Source of the DNA: Bacteroidales bacterium
GTDB taxonomy: Bacteria; Bacteroidota; Bacteroidia; Bacteroidales; UBA1715
Reading direction: 5' to 3'
NCBI GenBank assembly: GCA_012519815.1
Contig: JAAYPM010000022.1
Span: 1-34,915, forward strand
Length of the DNA: 34,915 bases
The translations under genes were made by a program, and so were the position numbers. The notes under the pieces are model-generated. The model was not told where the DNA came from and did not search any database. It saw only the letters and a list, made by a program, of their open reading frames with translations. Positions 9,344 through 18,294 of this stretch are shown here, piece after piece; positions within the stretch are counted from its first letter, which is position 1, and each line of letters begins with the position of its first letter.

Positions 9344-12300
9344 TTACTTAACAATAAGTATATATTCCTCTAATATAGCACCGCATAACACGTTCAACAA
9401 ATAAACACCTGACTGATTTACAGTGATTTCATGGACATTACTAAAGATTCCTTGCTCAATACTAACGCCATGCACACTAAACAGCTCGTATGTACATATT
9501 TGTTCGTTACAAGTGGCAATAGTTATTATTTTTCCCATTTGCGCAGGAATAGGATACACATGCACTGTGTTTTGTGTTATTTTGCCTATTTCCACCCCAG
9601 TTTCTCGAGAAGAGTTAAGCACAACATGTTCTGTAACAGGTGCTAAGGACCCCAATTCGGTTGTAACTGCCGAAGTTTCATTATAGGTAAGTAACACTTG
9701 TTGATTTTTATAAATAACGCTATCAAATTCAAATACTATGCGTACACTATCACTTGACTGATAGGCAACAGAACGTAAAGGAATTTCAACGCCATCAGCA
9801 GTAAGCATAATTTCTGACACATTAGGTAGTGTTTCTATTTTTCTATCATAAAACACATACAATAATGTACCCGAAGTGTGTACAAAAGAGGTTGTTATTT
9901 CAGCATTGCTCGGATTGTTTCCTTCGAGAATTGAAAACCAGTTAAAATTAAAGCCATGTTCTTCTACCTGAATTTCAATTGTATGCGACCCTACATCTAA
10001 TGGTATAGCAACTGATGAATTACGCCACGTTAACCAACTCCCGGTATTTGGCACATACATATTTGCCTCTTTTTTTCCATCAACCCAAATAGAAACATAG
10101 CCGTTTGAGCTTGCACCAGCATGACGCATTGTTATTGTATAATCACCTGCCGTAGCACATTCAATATAATATGCATATATATCGTTTTTTCCTATAAAGG
10201 CAACATGCTCTCCGCTTCCTTCATCATTACTTGCTTCAAGTTGCATGTTTCCTTTATAATATGCAAAATTTTCTGCTTGAATTGTAGCTGGAATAAGAGT
10301 AGATGCAGGAGTAGGATTTAAATTATTTTGAATAATTACATCTGTAAAACCATCAAGATACCCACCATACAAACTCATTATTTCAGCATTATCATAATAT
10401 GACATTGTATATGTGTTCTCAAAAAAGAGTGGTTGTTCAAACCGTACCGTTGCCACCGAACTTTGAAATTTTATTGTATATGGTATTGAAACTCCATTTT
10501 CAAAAAATTCAAGTCCTGAAACATCAGAATTTTGAGTTTGAACAAGCATGTCAAAATATAGTTCAACAGTGTAGTTGTCGGTAATTCGAACAGAATCAAT
10601 TGTTAAAGAGGTACGAGGTGCATTATTTTTCACAGACATACTAAAATCTTGTGCCATAGCACCATCTACTGCTTCTATTGTCTGTGCTGTATTTTCAATT
10701 TTCACAGAATCATATATCAATATACGAGGTGATACATATGCAATTAATTGATACTCATTTTCTGACGAAAGCACAAGAGAATCCACAGTATAATTTGTAG
10801 CATTTACAAGAACAGCAACAGAGTTTTCAGATAGATTTGTTTCATTAATTGGTTTTGAAAATTCAAGCATAATAGATGTTCCATACGGCGATGTAAATGC
10901 TGAATAAATTTTTAAAGGAGCTGCTTGTAATTCATTATTAACACGAAACGATGAAATATCAGCAACAGGAATTTCATTTTTTCCTAATAATGCAGCTCCT
11001 TCATATGAAATATAAATAGAATCACTTGTTTCTGACATTGGTGCATCAAGAGTTATAAGTAATTCTGATGAAGAAACTCCCAATGTAAGTCCCGAAATTT
11101 GTAACGGAGCACCTTGTACAGTTACAAGAAATTCAGAAAGTGCAGTAGCTTCATCTTGTATTACAATATCAGAATCAAATGCAACTTTTATAACTGAATT
11201 ATTTTCTTCTAAAATTTTTGCAGAAAGAATATTCGTTTGTTGCTGAGGCTGAATTTCAAATATAAGTGCGGTATATGCAGGAACGGTGTAAGTAAACGCA
11301 TCATCATTAATTGACAAAACGGGGTCAAAAGCTGTAATTTCAGAATTATTTTGTCCAAATCCATACACAAGAGCATTGGTATAATATCCACCTGCAAGAT
11401 TAAAATCAGTTGTTTTGTCAGTAGCCGTTTTATTTATAACTATTAATCGAAGTGTTCCATGTTCATCAACGGAAGCAAAACTTGATAAAGTTGCATTATT
11501 ATCTACTTCGGCTTGCACCGAAATTGGTCCAAATTTGCTACCAGCTCCATCATAATTAAGGTACATTTTATACGCAGACACAGCGTATCCTACTGTAGCA
11601 TCCCATTTATTTGCCATATACACCCCTTCTCGACCAAATACACCAAGTACATCAACAAGCGACAAACCACCAGAAAAATGGTTTTCGGCATCATACTTAA
11701 ATTCAGTAAATGCCAATTTTGTGCCTGGATAATAAGTATTAATAGACTGTTTTAGCCGTCCAATAATATTAATAGCTCCAGCTTGTTGTGAAATCCAACT
11801 ATTTTCAACATAGGTGTTGTCCCATAAAGAGCGAGGTGCCTGCAAACGAGCAGCAATCATATCCTCAGCAATTAATTGTTCCTCTGTGGCTGTTCCATCA
11901 AGATTCACAATACGTTTTTGAGTTACTGTTCCTTTTGCTTCGGGATACCAATGCACCGCTAACACATCAAGGATTCTTTTACCGTATTCCTGTTCAACTT
12001 TTGCAAGAGAATCAAGATAAAAATCAACAAACCACCCATATCCCTTAGCTGTTCTTATAGCAGACCAATCTGTGTAAACATCCATACTTAAACGAAGCAT
12101 AGAATTCCATCCATAAAACATAGGTCCAAACACCTCTGTTTTTCGAGCAATGCCTTTTACCACACTCCCCACCTCTATAGTTTTATAGAAAAACTCATCT
12201 AACGACAATGCATTTGGGCGAATATATGGATGTGTACTTGCCCACAAAGCAGGTTCATTGTCAATTCCAAATCCATCTACTCCCCCCTCACCTACTTGCC

Positions 12301-12835
12301 CGAGCGTGTGTTTCAAATAATTTACAAATTCATCAATATATACCTTTCCATCAGTTTTATCTGGAACGAGCGATAGTTCTGAGTCTTTTCTGAATTCCAC
12401 AGCATTCCAACGAGAGCTCGGTGCTTTTTGCTCTTCGGTTACAGAGCCTGCATTGTCGGCAGCCACATATCCCGCAGCTTGTAGTGTAATCAAAGAATAT
12501 TGATTACGGAGTTTTGCTTGCTCTACAGTATTTATAACCGCAATACCAGGTATAGTTCGTTGTTGAGCCGAAAGATTATTTGTAAAATAATTATCAGAAG
12601 TATGAAAGTAATCTGCTCCAGCATTTGAATAATTGGTTTCCCAATTATACGTTGTAGTTCTATTTCCGCCCCAACGAATTGCTGTTGCATGTTGTGTTGG
12701 CACATTTGCTCCATACACATACGGGCTTATAGGATTTCTATCGGCTTTAACATTAACATGTACCGATGAATTTTGTGCCATTATATATGACACCATACTT
12801 ATAGTGAAAAAACAGAGTGCTTTAATTTTCTTCAT
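9344..12835 (-). CDS. Glycoside hydrolase family 44 (endoglucanase-like), multidomain with CBM6-like module and T9SS C-terminal sorting domain
   Basis: NPISPYVYGANVPTQHATAIRWGGNRTTTYNWETNYSNAGADYFHTSDNYF; acid/base region GFGIDNEPALWASTHPYIRP; nucleophile region FTEFKYDAENHFSGGLSLVDVLGVFGREGVYMANKW; CBM6-like TIQAENFAYYKGNMQLEAS...DVGSHTIEIQVEEHGFNFNWFSIL; C-terminus VHVYPIPAQMGKIITIA...GVYLLNVLCGAILEEYILIVK. Confidence 0.92.
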   Translation of the reverse strand: MKKIKALCFFTISMVSYIMAQNSSVHVNVKADRNPISPYVYGANVPTQHATAIRWGGNRTTTYNWETNYSNAGADYFHTSDNYFTNNLSAQQRTIPGIAVINTVEQAKLRNQYSLITLQAAGYVAADNAGSVTEEQKAPSSRWNAVEFRKDSELSLVPDKTDGKVYIDEFVNYLKHTLGQVGEGGVDGFGIDNEPALWASTHPYIRPNALSLDEFFYKTIEVGSVVKGIARKTEVFGPMFYGWNSMLRLSMDVYTDWSAIRTAKGYGWFVDFYLDSLAKVEQEYGKRILDVLAVHWYPEAKGTVTQKRIVNLDGTATEEQLIAEDMIAARLQAPRSLWDNTYVENSWISQQAGAINIIGRLKQSINTYYPGTKLAFTEFKYDAENHFSGGLSLVDVLGVFGREGVYMANKWDATVGYAVSAYKMYLNYDGAGSKFGPISVQAEVDNNATLSSFASVDEHGTLRLIVINKTATDKTTDFNLAGGYYTNALVYGFGQNNSEITAFDPVLSINDDAFTYTVPAYTALIFEIQPQQQTNILSAKILEENNSVIKVAFDSDIVIQDEATALSEFLVTVQGAPLQISGLTLGVSSSELLITLDAPMSETSDSIYISYEGAALLGKNEIPVADISSFRVNNELQAAPLKIYSAFTSPYGTSIMLEFSKPINETNLSENSVAVLVNATNYTVDSLVLSSENEYQLIAYVSPRILIYDSVKIENTAQTIEAVDGAMAQDFSMSVKNNAPRTSLTIDSVRITDNYTVELYFDMLVQTQNSDVSGLEFFENGVSIPYTIKFQSSVATVRFEQPLFFENTYTMSYYDNAEIMSLYGGYLDGFTDVIIQNNLNPTPASTLIPATIQAENFAYYKGNMQLEASNDEGSGEHVAFIGKNDIYAYYIECATAGDYTITMRHAGASSNGYVSIWVDGKKEANMYVPNTGSWLTWRNSSVAIPLDVGSHTIEIQVEEHGFNFNWFSILEGNNPSNAEITTSFVHTSGTLLYVFYDRKIETLPNVSEIMLTADGVEIPLRSVAYQSSDSVRIVFEFDSVIYKNQQVLLTYNETSAVTTELGSLAPVTEHVVLNSSRETGVEIGKITQNTVHVYPIPAQMGKIITIATCNEQICTYELFSVHGVSIEQGIFSNVHEITVNQSGVYLLNVLCGAILEEYILIVK

Positions 12836-12928
12836 AATTGTAATTTAAAATATATTAATACATCTGTGATATGTATATAACATTAAAATACAATCACAAA
12901 AATTTCTAACTATTTTAGGAGATGTTTG

Positions 12929-13132
12929 TTATTTATAAGCTTTAAACGGACTGTTTGTTGTAACAGTGCCGTCAGCCAACTCATAGTATATTTTACCATC
13001 AACAGAATACACTAAGGGTATTCCTTTTTTTCTATTTTCTTCTTGTACTTTTCGAACGGCATGATTGCCGATAGACTCAATCTCAAATCCTTTTAAATAT
13101 AGATTCAAATCAGAAAATTTCTTAACCTCCAT
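12929..13132 (-). CDS. Small partner protein adjacent to zeta-like kinase (candidate antitoxin)
   Basis: 67 aa, starts 10 nt after the zeta-like gene on the same strand; HAVRKVQEENRKKGIPLVYSVDGKIYYELADGT resembles small proteins I recall next to zeta-toxin-like ATPases. Confidence 0.75.
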   Translation of the reverse strand: MEVKKFSDLNLYLKGFEIESIGNHAVRKVQEENRKKGIPLVYSVDGKIYYELADGTVTTNSPFKAYK

Positions 13133-13142
13133 AGGTAATCAT

Positions 13143-13721
13143 TTAAAATTGTTCAACAAACTTATAAAAATAATCTTTATTTTTTATAAAAAATTGATTT
13201 TTTATTCCAAGCGCTATCTCAATAAACTTATTTTCAGAATTATACACCAAATACCATTTATCAGCTAAATTTTTATAATTATTCCAAAAATTTTCCTTGC
13301 TTCTATAATAACGCCGTATCACATCTTTATCGGGGACATGGTGCCCTCCTTTTAAAACACGTTCTTTAATTCGTTCAATACACACAGTTGGGGAATACAA
13401 AAACACATACACCATAATTACCTCATAGCCTTCTTTATGAAAATCGGGTATCATTTTATTTAAATACGAACCCGAAAGTGTACTTTCAATAAGAATACTT
13501 TCACCCTTTTCTTTATATTTTTTAAGATTAGTAAAAAATATTTTCCCTGCACTCACGCTTACTTTGCTCATGTCCTCAGGATTTAATTCTTTTGCAATAT
13601 CATCAGCATTCAGGCACGGCATAGGGTGTAACGCTAAATAACTTCGTGTAAAAGTAGTTTTACCCGAACCATTTGGGCCGCCTATAATTACTAATTCTTT
13701 TTTCTCCAACTTCGTTTCCAC
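13143..13721 (-). CDS. Zeta toxin family P-loop kinase/ATPase
   Basis: Walker A GGPNGSGKTTFTRSYL, NADDIAKELNPED, LIESTLSG, RIKERVLKGGHHVPDKDVIRRYYRSKENFWNNY. GTG start at 13721. Confidence 0.88.
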   Translation of the reverse strand: METKLEKKELVIIGGPNGSGKTTFTRSYLALHPMPCLNADDIAKELNPEDMSKVSVSAGKIFFTNLKKYKEKGESILIESTLSGSYLNKMIPDFHKEGYEVIMVYVFLYSPTVCIERIKERVLKGGHHVPDKDVIRRYYRSKENFWNNYKNLADKWYLVYNSENKFIEIALGIKNQFFIKNKDYFYKFVEQF

Positions 13722-13805
13722 TATGCAAAATTACGCTAAAAATCAAATATGATAAAATTTGTATGAGATATACAACAATATACTGTTTTTTTTTGTAAAA
13801 GTTAT

Positions 13806-13840
13806 TAAAAAAAAAAAGGCAGAGAAGAAATCCCTGCCTC
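13806..13840 (-). terminator. Rho-independent terminator downstream of the LuxE-family gene
   Basis: Minus strand GAGGCAGGGATTTCTTCTCTGCCTTTTTTTTTTTT: AGGCAG/CTGCCT stem followed by a long T run. Confidence 0.85.
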
Positions 13841-14026
13841 GCATCCTAAATAAATACTAACCTAAGAAAGGTTTGTTGAGAAGATTATTATATAAAAAAA
13901 TATAATACGTTTTTTTCAAATGTATAACATATTTATAGAACTCATGAGTTTGAAAAAATGATAATACTAAATATTTGACGAAGCGCTCGAAAAGTTGGGC
14001 GAATAACACAAAAACTTCCGAGAAAT

Positions 14027-15013
14027 CTAAATCATAAGACTGCAACCACGTATATCAGCACTATCTATTCGTCCTTCAACAGTAAAATATATATCAGAAA
14101 TTTTGCGACCAATATCCTGTGTTTCAATAAACGAACACGAATATAAATTTGCCAAATCAATGATATTTAATCCACCAGAAACAGAATTTGGAAGATATGC
14201 ATAAGGGTCATACAAATCGCGAATAAGCACATGCATCCACGGAGGATGCACAAATTCTCCATTTTGCTTAGCATACGATTGACTCAACAACTCTGTCATT
14301 CCATATTCTGAATGAATTGACGAAACGCCAAATGCAGGTTTTAGAATATGATGCAATTCTTCACGAATTATTTCACGCGTTCGACCTTTCATGCCACCTG
14401 TTTCCATAACTATAGTATGCGGATGTGAAACTGAATGTTTTTGTGCAAAATCAACAAGTGCAAAACTCACACCCACGCACAAAATTTTAGCATGAGAATA
14501 CTGCGAAAATAAAGAAATAAATTCATGCTCAGCATTTAAAAAAAAACCACTTTCTTTATAATTCGATTGACTCATAAACTGTTGCATCATATACACAAGT
14601 GATGAATTTTCTCGTTCAAGATATGAAGGCAGCAAGGCAATAATAACATATTCTGAAAGTTTTCCATACAGAGATTCAAACATAGTTAATGAAGCTCTGT
14701 TGTAAATTTCGGGCACACATACATAATGTTTACTGGGAATATCGCCAGTTGTGCCTGAACTTTCAAATATTTTTTTTACTGGAATCGTTGAAGAAACTAC
14801 AACATGCGTTTTAAAAAAAGAAATTGGTAAAAACGGTATTTTTCGAATACAATCAACATGATTTGGATTAATTTTACGTGCATCAACATACGATTTATAA
14901 ACAGAATTGGTAGAATATTGAAATTTAAAAACCTGTAATGCACAATTTAAAAAGTCATGTGGGGTTTTTATAGAAAATATTTGTTCTTCTAATTGTAATT
15001 CTCTATTCGACAT
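14027..15013 (-). CDS. LuxE-family acyl-protein synthetase
   Basis: IRKIPFLPISFFKTHVVVSS, IFESSGTTGDIPSKHYV, METGGMKGRTREIIREELHHILKPAFGVSSIHSEYGMTELLSQSYA, FIETQDIGRKISDIYFTVEGRIDSADIRGCSLM. Confidence 0.9.
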   Translation of the reverse strand: MSNRELQLEEQIFSIKTPHDFLNCALQVFKFQYSTNSVYKSYVDARKINPNHVDCIRKIPFLPISFFKTHVVVSSTIPVKKIFESSGTTGDIPSKHYVCVPEIYNRASLTMFESLYGKLSEYVIIALLPSYLERENSSLVYMMQQFMSQSNYKESGFFLNAEHEFISLFSQYSHAKILCVGVSFALVDFAQKHSVSHPHTIVMETGGMKGRTREIIREELHHILKPAFGVSSIHSEYGMTELLSQSYAKQNGEFVHPPWMHVLIRDLYDPYAYLPNSVSGGLNIIDLANLYSCSFIETQDIGRKISDIYFTVEGRIDSADIRGCSLMI

Positions 15014-15088
15014 GATACTATTTTATTCAAAGAAAAAACTATGAAAAAACAAAACTAATAAATTAGATTTGCATAACTATAAAAAAAT

Positions 15089-16099
15089 ATGAATAGATTA
15101 CACTATATATATAGGTATAGTATTAGTGTAACAAAATCACTTACTATACAAAAACTTGTTAATCTTGTATTATTACGAGTTTCATTTTTTTTATCATGGG
15201 CATTAAAAATTCATGTTATATGGGGAAAGCCTGCGTTTTTAAGCATTGAACCAACAAATATGTGTAATCTTCAATGTCCAGAATGCCCTACAGGAAATAA
15301 AACTTCTGAGGTTGCAAAAGGAAAAATTTCAGTTGAAACATATACAAATATCATTTCAGCTGTAAAGAAACAATTGATTTTTTTAAATCTCTATTTTCAA
15401 GGCGAACCATTTTTGCATGAAAAGATGCCCCAATTAATTTCTATTGCACAAAAAGCAGGTATTACGGTAAGCACTTCAACAAATGCTCATTTTATAGATT
15501 CTTCAAATGTTGATGCGATTATTTTATCAGGTTTACATAAAATAATTATTTCCTTAGATGGATACGATCAAAAAAGCTATGAAATATATCGAAAAAAAGG
15601 TTCGTTTGATACGGTGATTTCTGCATTAGAACTGTTACAAGCGGCTAAAAAACGACATGAATCAAAAACACCACTTATTGAAGTGCAGTGCTTATTGTTT
15701 AAACACACCGAAAATTACATGCAAGAAATAAAGCAAATAGGGAAACAACATGGTGCCGATATAGTTGTATTTAAAACAGCACAATTTTATTCACCAGAAA
15801 ATATCGCCATGCTTCCTACAAAAAAACATAGCAGATATATACATAATAAAGATGCAAATACGCTTACATATAAACGCAAACTAAAAAATAAATGTTGGCG
15901 CATGTGGAGTTCTGTTGTTTGTGCTTGGAATGGCGATGTGGTTCCATGTTGTTTTGACAAAAATCACACCTATACATACGGAAACAGTAATACAGAAGAT
16001 TTTAATGATATTTTACAATCAAAAAAAACACGTGCTTTTAAAACCTTGGTACACAGCAATAGAAAAAGAATACCAATGTGCACGAATTGTTCATCATAA
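15089..16099 (+). CDS. Radical SAM protein with SPASM-type C-terminal Cys cluster
   Basis: SIEPTNMCNLQCPECPTGNK (CxxxCxxC) and C-terminal KCWRMWSSVVCAWNGDVVPCCFDKNHTYTYGN...IPMCTNC. Confidence 0.93.
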   Translation: MNRLHYIYRYSISVTKSLTIQKLVNLVLLRVSFFLSWALKIHVIWGKPAFLSIEPTNMCNLQCPECPTGNKTSEVAKGKISVETYTNIISAVKKQLIFLNLYFQGEPFLHEKMPQLISIAQKAGITVSTSTNAHFIDSSNVDAIILSGLHKIIISLDGYDQKSYEIYRKKGSFDTVISALELLQAAKKRHESKTPLIEVQCLLFKHTENYMQEIKQIGKQHGADIVVFKTAQFYSPENIAMLPTKKHSRYIHNKDANTLTYKRKLKNKCWRMWSSVVCAWNGDVVPCCFDKNHTYTYGNSNTEDFNDILQSKKTRAFKTLVHSNRKRIPMCTNCSS

Positions 16100-16136
16100 A
16101 AATATAAAAAAACACTCTGTAATTTAAGTATTTTAT

Positions 16137-16144
16137 TATTTTTG
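16137..16144 (+). promoter_or_regulatory. Putative Bacteroidota -7 element (TAnnTTTG) of the sugar transferase gene
   Basis: TATTTTTG located 8 nt before the ATG at 16153; no clear -33 element. Confidence 0.4.
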
Positions 16145-16152
16145 CAAGCAAT

Positions 16153-17583
16153 ATGAGGGAACATAAAACACATAAAAAAAGACAAGTAGCTTTATACGTA
16201 ACCTTTGATATTTTATCTGCAATTATATCATGGACTGCATTTTTTTTGTTTCGCAAAGGATTTATTGACAGCTCTTTTGGGGGTATTCAACAAAACGTTT
16301 CTCTTGATAGCAACTACTATTATGGGTTAGCATCCATCCCATTCATGTGGTTATTTTTATATTACATAAATGGCTATTATAAAAATATTTATAAGAAATC
16401 ACGCCTTAATGAACTTATACAAACATTTTTAATTACCATATTAGGTTGTATTATAATGTTTTTTTCTATTCTTATTGATGATATTGTTGACACATATCAA
16501 TCATATTATAAATCTATTCTTTTTTTATTTATTATACATTTTACAACAACTTACATACCCCGAATTATAATTACAAGCATTACAAATGCTAAAATTCATG
16601 CACGAAAAATCGGCTTCAATACCGTTCTTATTGGAAGCAATGAAAAAGCAGAAAAACTTTATAAAAAATTACAATCAACAAAAAAGTCATCAGGAAATAT
16701 GTTTGTAGGATTTGTAAATGTACTACAACAACAATCGTATGTTTTAAACAATTACCTTCCTCATTTAGGATATATTGATGATATTCATGATATTATAAAA
16801 GAACATGCTATTGAAGAAGTTATTATTGCAATAGAATCAAAAGAACATAAACATCTTGAAACTATTTTGCAAAAATTAGAAGGAATTAAAATAATAATTA
16901 AAATAATACCCGACAATTATGATATTATATCAGGACGAGTAACATTAAATTCTATTTATGATGAACCGTTAATTCTAATACATCATGATTTAATGCCTGC
17001 ATGGCAAGAAAACATGAAACGAGCAATAGATGTTTTTGTTTCCTTACTTGTTTTATTTTTAGGCTCTCTTTTTTATATATTCATAGCAATTGGCGTAAAA
17101 TTATCATCACCCGGACCTGTTATTTTTAAACAAAAACGCATTGGTTTACATGGCAAACCATTTTATATATACAAATTTCGTTCGATGTATATAGATGCAG
17201 AAAATAACGGACCGCAATTAGCTGAAATAAATGATGCTCGTATAACAAAATTTGGTGAATTTATTCGAAAATATCGTATAGACGAAATTCCACAATTTTT
17301 TAATGTTCTTATTGGCAATATGTCGCTTGTAGGACCACGTCCAGAGCGTCAGTTTTTTATTGAGCAAATACTTCCACACGCACCACATTATTTACATTTA
17401 CTGCGTGTAAAACCTGGTATAACATCATGGGGACAAGTAAAATATGGATATGCAAAAAACATTGATGAAATGTTAGAACGCCTTCAATATGATATAATTT
17501 ATATTGAAAACATGTCTATTTATGTAGATATTAAAATTCTGATTTATACTATTAAAACAGTAATTCTTGGGAAAGGTTTATAA
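16153..17583 (+). CDS. Polyprenyl-phosphate sugar-1-phosphate transferase (WcaJ/exopolysaccharide glycosylphosphotransferase family)
   Basis: N-terminal TM helices, CoA-binding-like domain, then KRAIDVFVSLLVLFLGSLFYIFIAIGVKLSSPGPVIFKQKRIGLHGKPFYIYKFRSMYIDAE, ITKFGEFIRKYRIDEIPQFFNVLIGNMSLVGPRPER, GITSWGQVKYGYA. Confidence 0.95.
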   Translation: MREHKTHKKRQVALYVTFDILSAIISWTAFFLFRKGFIDSSFGGIQQNVSLDSNYYYGLASIPFMWLFLYYINGYYKNIYKKSRLNELIQTFLITILGCIIMFFSILIDDIVDTYQSYYKSILFLFIIHFTTTYIPRIIITSITNAKIHARKIGFNTVLIGSNEKAEKLYKKLQSTKKSSGNMFVGFVNVLQQQSYVLNNYLPHLGYIDDIHDIIKEHAIEEVIIAIESKEHKHLETILQKLEGIKIIIKIIPDNYDIISGRVTLNSIYDEPLILIHHDLMPAWQENMKRAIDVFVSLLVLFLGSLFYIFIAIGVKLSSPGPVIFKQKRIGLHGKPFYIYKFRSMYIDAENNGPQLAEINDARITKFGEFIRKYRIDEIPQFFNVLIGNMSLVGPRPERQFFIEQILPHAPHYLHLLRVKPGITSWGQVKYGYAKNIDEMLERLQYDIIYIENMSIYVDIKILIYTIKTVILGKGL

Positions 17584-18228
17584 ACGCCCCTGTTCTATCA
17601 TAACCACAATTCTTTCAATCATTTTATCTTCTCCTTCGGGGTCATATTCTGATTTTAAAGATTCACCAAACATTCGAGCAACTCGCTGCCACACAAAAGC
17701 TTGAACACTTCCTCTCACTTCTTTAATAAGTTCATATGATGATTTATCTAATTCGCGGTCAACTAATTTAATAAGTATTTGCCCTTGTCGTACCGTCAAT
17801 TTTTTTAAATCTTCGGCATACACCTGCATTAATTCAGCTTCTTTTTCTTTAATATATTTTTTCTTATTTTTATTTTTTGGCAATGACTCTAAGCTTAACT
17901 GAATTTCAATCATCGTGTTTCGGGCAATTTGAGAATATGGATACACTTTTTTTACATCGCGTACCAAACGCCTATATTTTAAATATTCTTCGTGATCATT
18001 AAATTGCAAAGGTGGATACACCGTAACTTTTGGCAATTTAACAAGTGCCAAAGTATCATCATTTATAACAATTGCAGGCAACACATATCCAGTAGCAACG
18101 CTCACGTTTTGCGAAAAAGCACACAAATTAATCAATAAGAAAAAAACAAAACTTATATTTCGAACCATGTACGTTATTTTAAAAACACGACAAATATACA
18201 TGTTTTTATAGAATACAAATGTCATCAA
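17578..18228 (-). CDS. DUF4294-type conserved Bacteroidota protein with signal peptide
   Basis: LVKLPKVTVYPPLQFNDHEEYLKYRRLVRDVKKVYPYSQIARNTM...KLTVRQGQILIKLVDRELDKSSYELIKEVRGSVQAFVWQRVARMFG is typical of the family as I recall it; the true start may be MVRNISFVFF. Confidence 0.8.
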   Translation of the reverse strand: MMTFVFYKNMYICRVFKITYMVRNISFVFFLLINLCAFSQNVSVATGYVLPAIVINDDTLALVKLPKVTVYPPLQFNDHEEYLKYRRLVRDVKKVYPYSQIARNTMIEIQLSLESLPKNKNKKKYIKEKEAELMQVYAEDLKKLTVRQGQILIKLVDRELDKSSYELIKEVRGSVQAFVWQRVARMFGESLKSEYDPEGEDKMIERIVVMIEQGRL

Positions 18229-18294
18229 AAAAATATAATCAATAATTTTAATTTGAAAAAATTACAGTATTATTGCACAAGCTTAATTAAAAGT

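Noticed and set aside
9423-9686. 87-aa plus-strand ORF antisense to the GH44 C-terminus, with nested alternatives
   Set aside because: Lies wholly inside a strongly supported CDS and has no recognisable domain.
12835-14045. Zeta-kinase region as an insertion sequence or genomic island
   Set aside because: No transposase, integrase, terminal repeats or target duplications seen.
16038-16256. Minus-strand ORFs of 71-72 aa spanning the radical SAM/sugar transferase junction
   Set aside because: They overlap two confident genes and their junction; Cys/Phe-rich translation looks non-coding.
14027-17583. Luciferase (lux) operon
   Set aside because: Only a LuxE-type gene is present; no luxA, luxB, luxC or luxD in the window.
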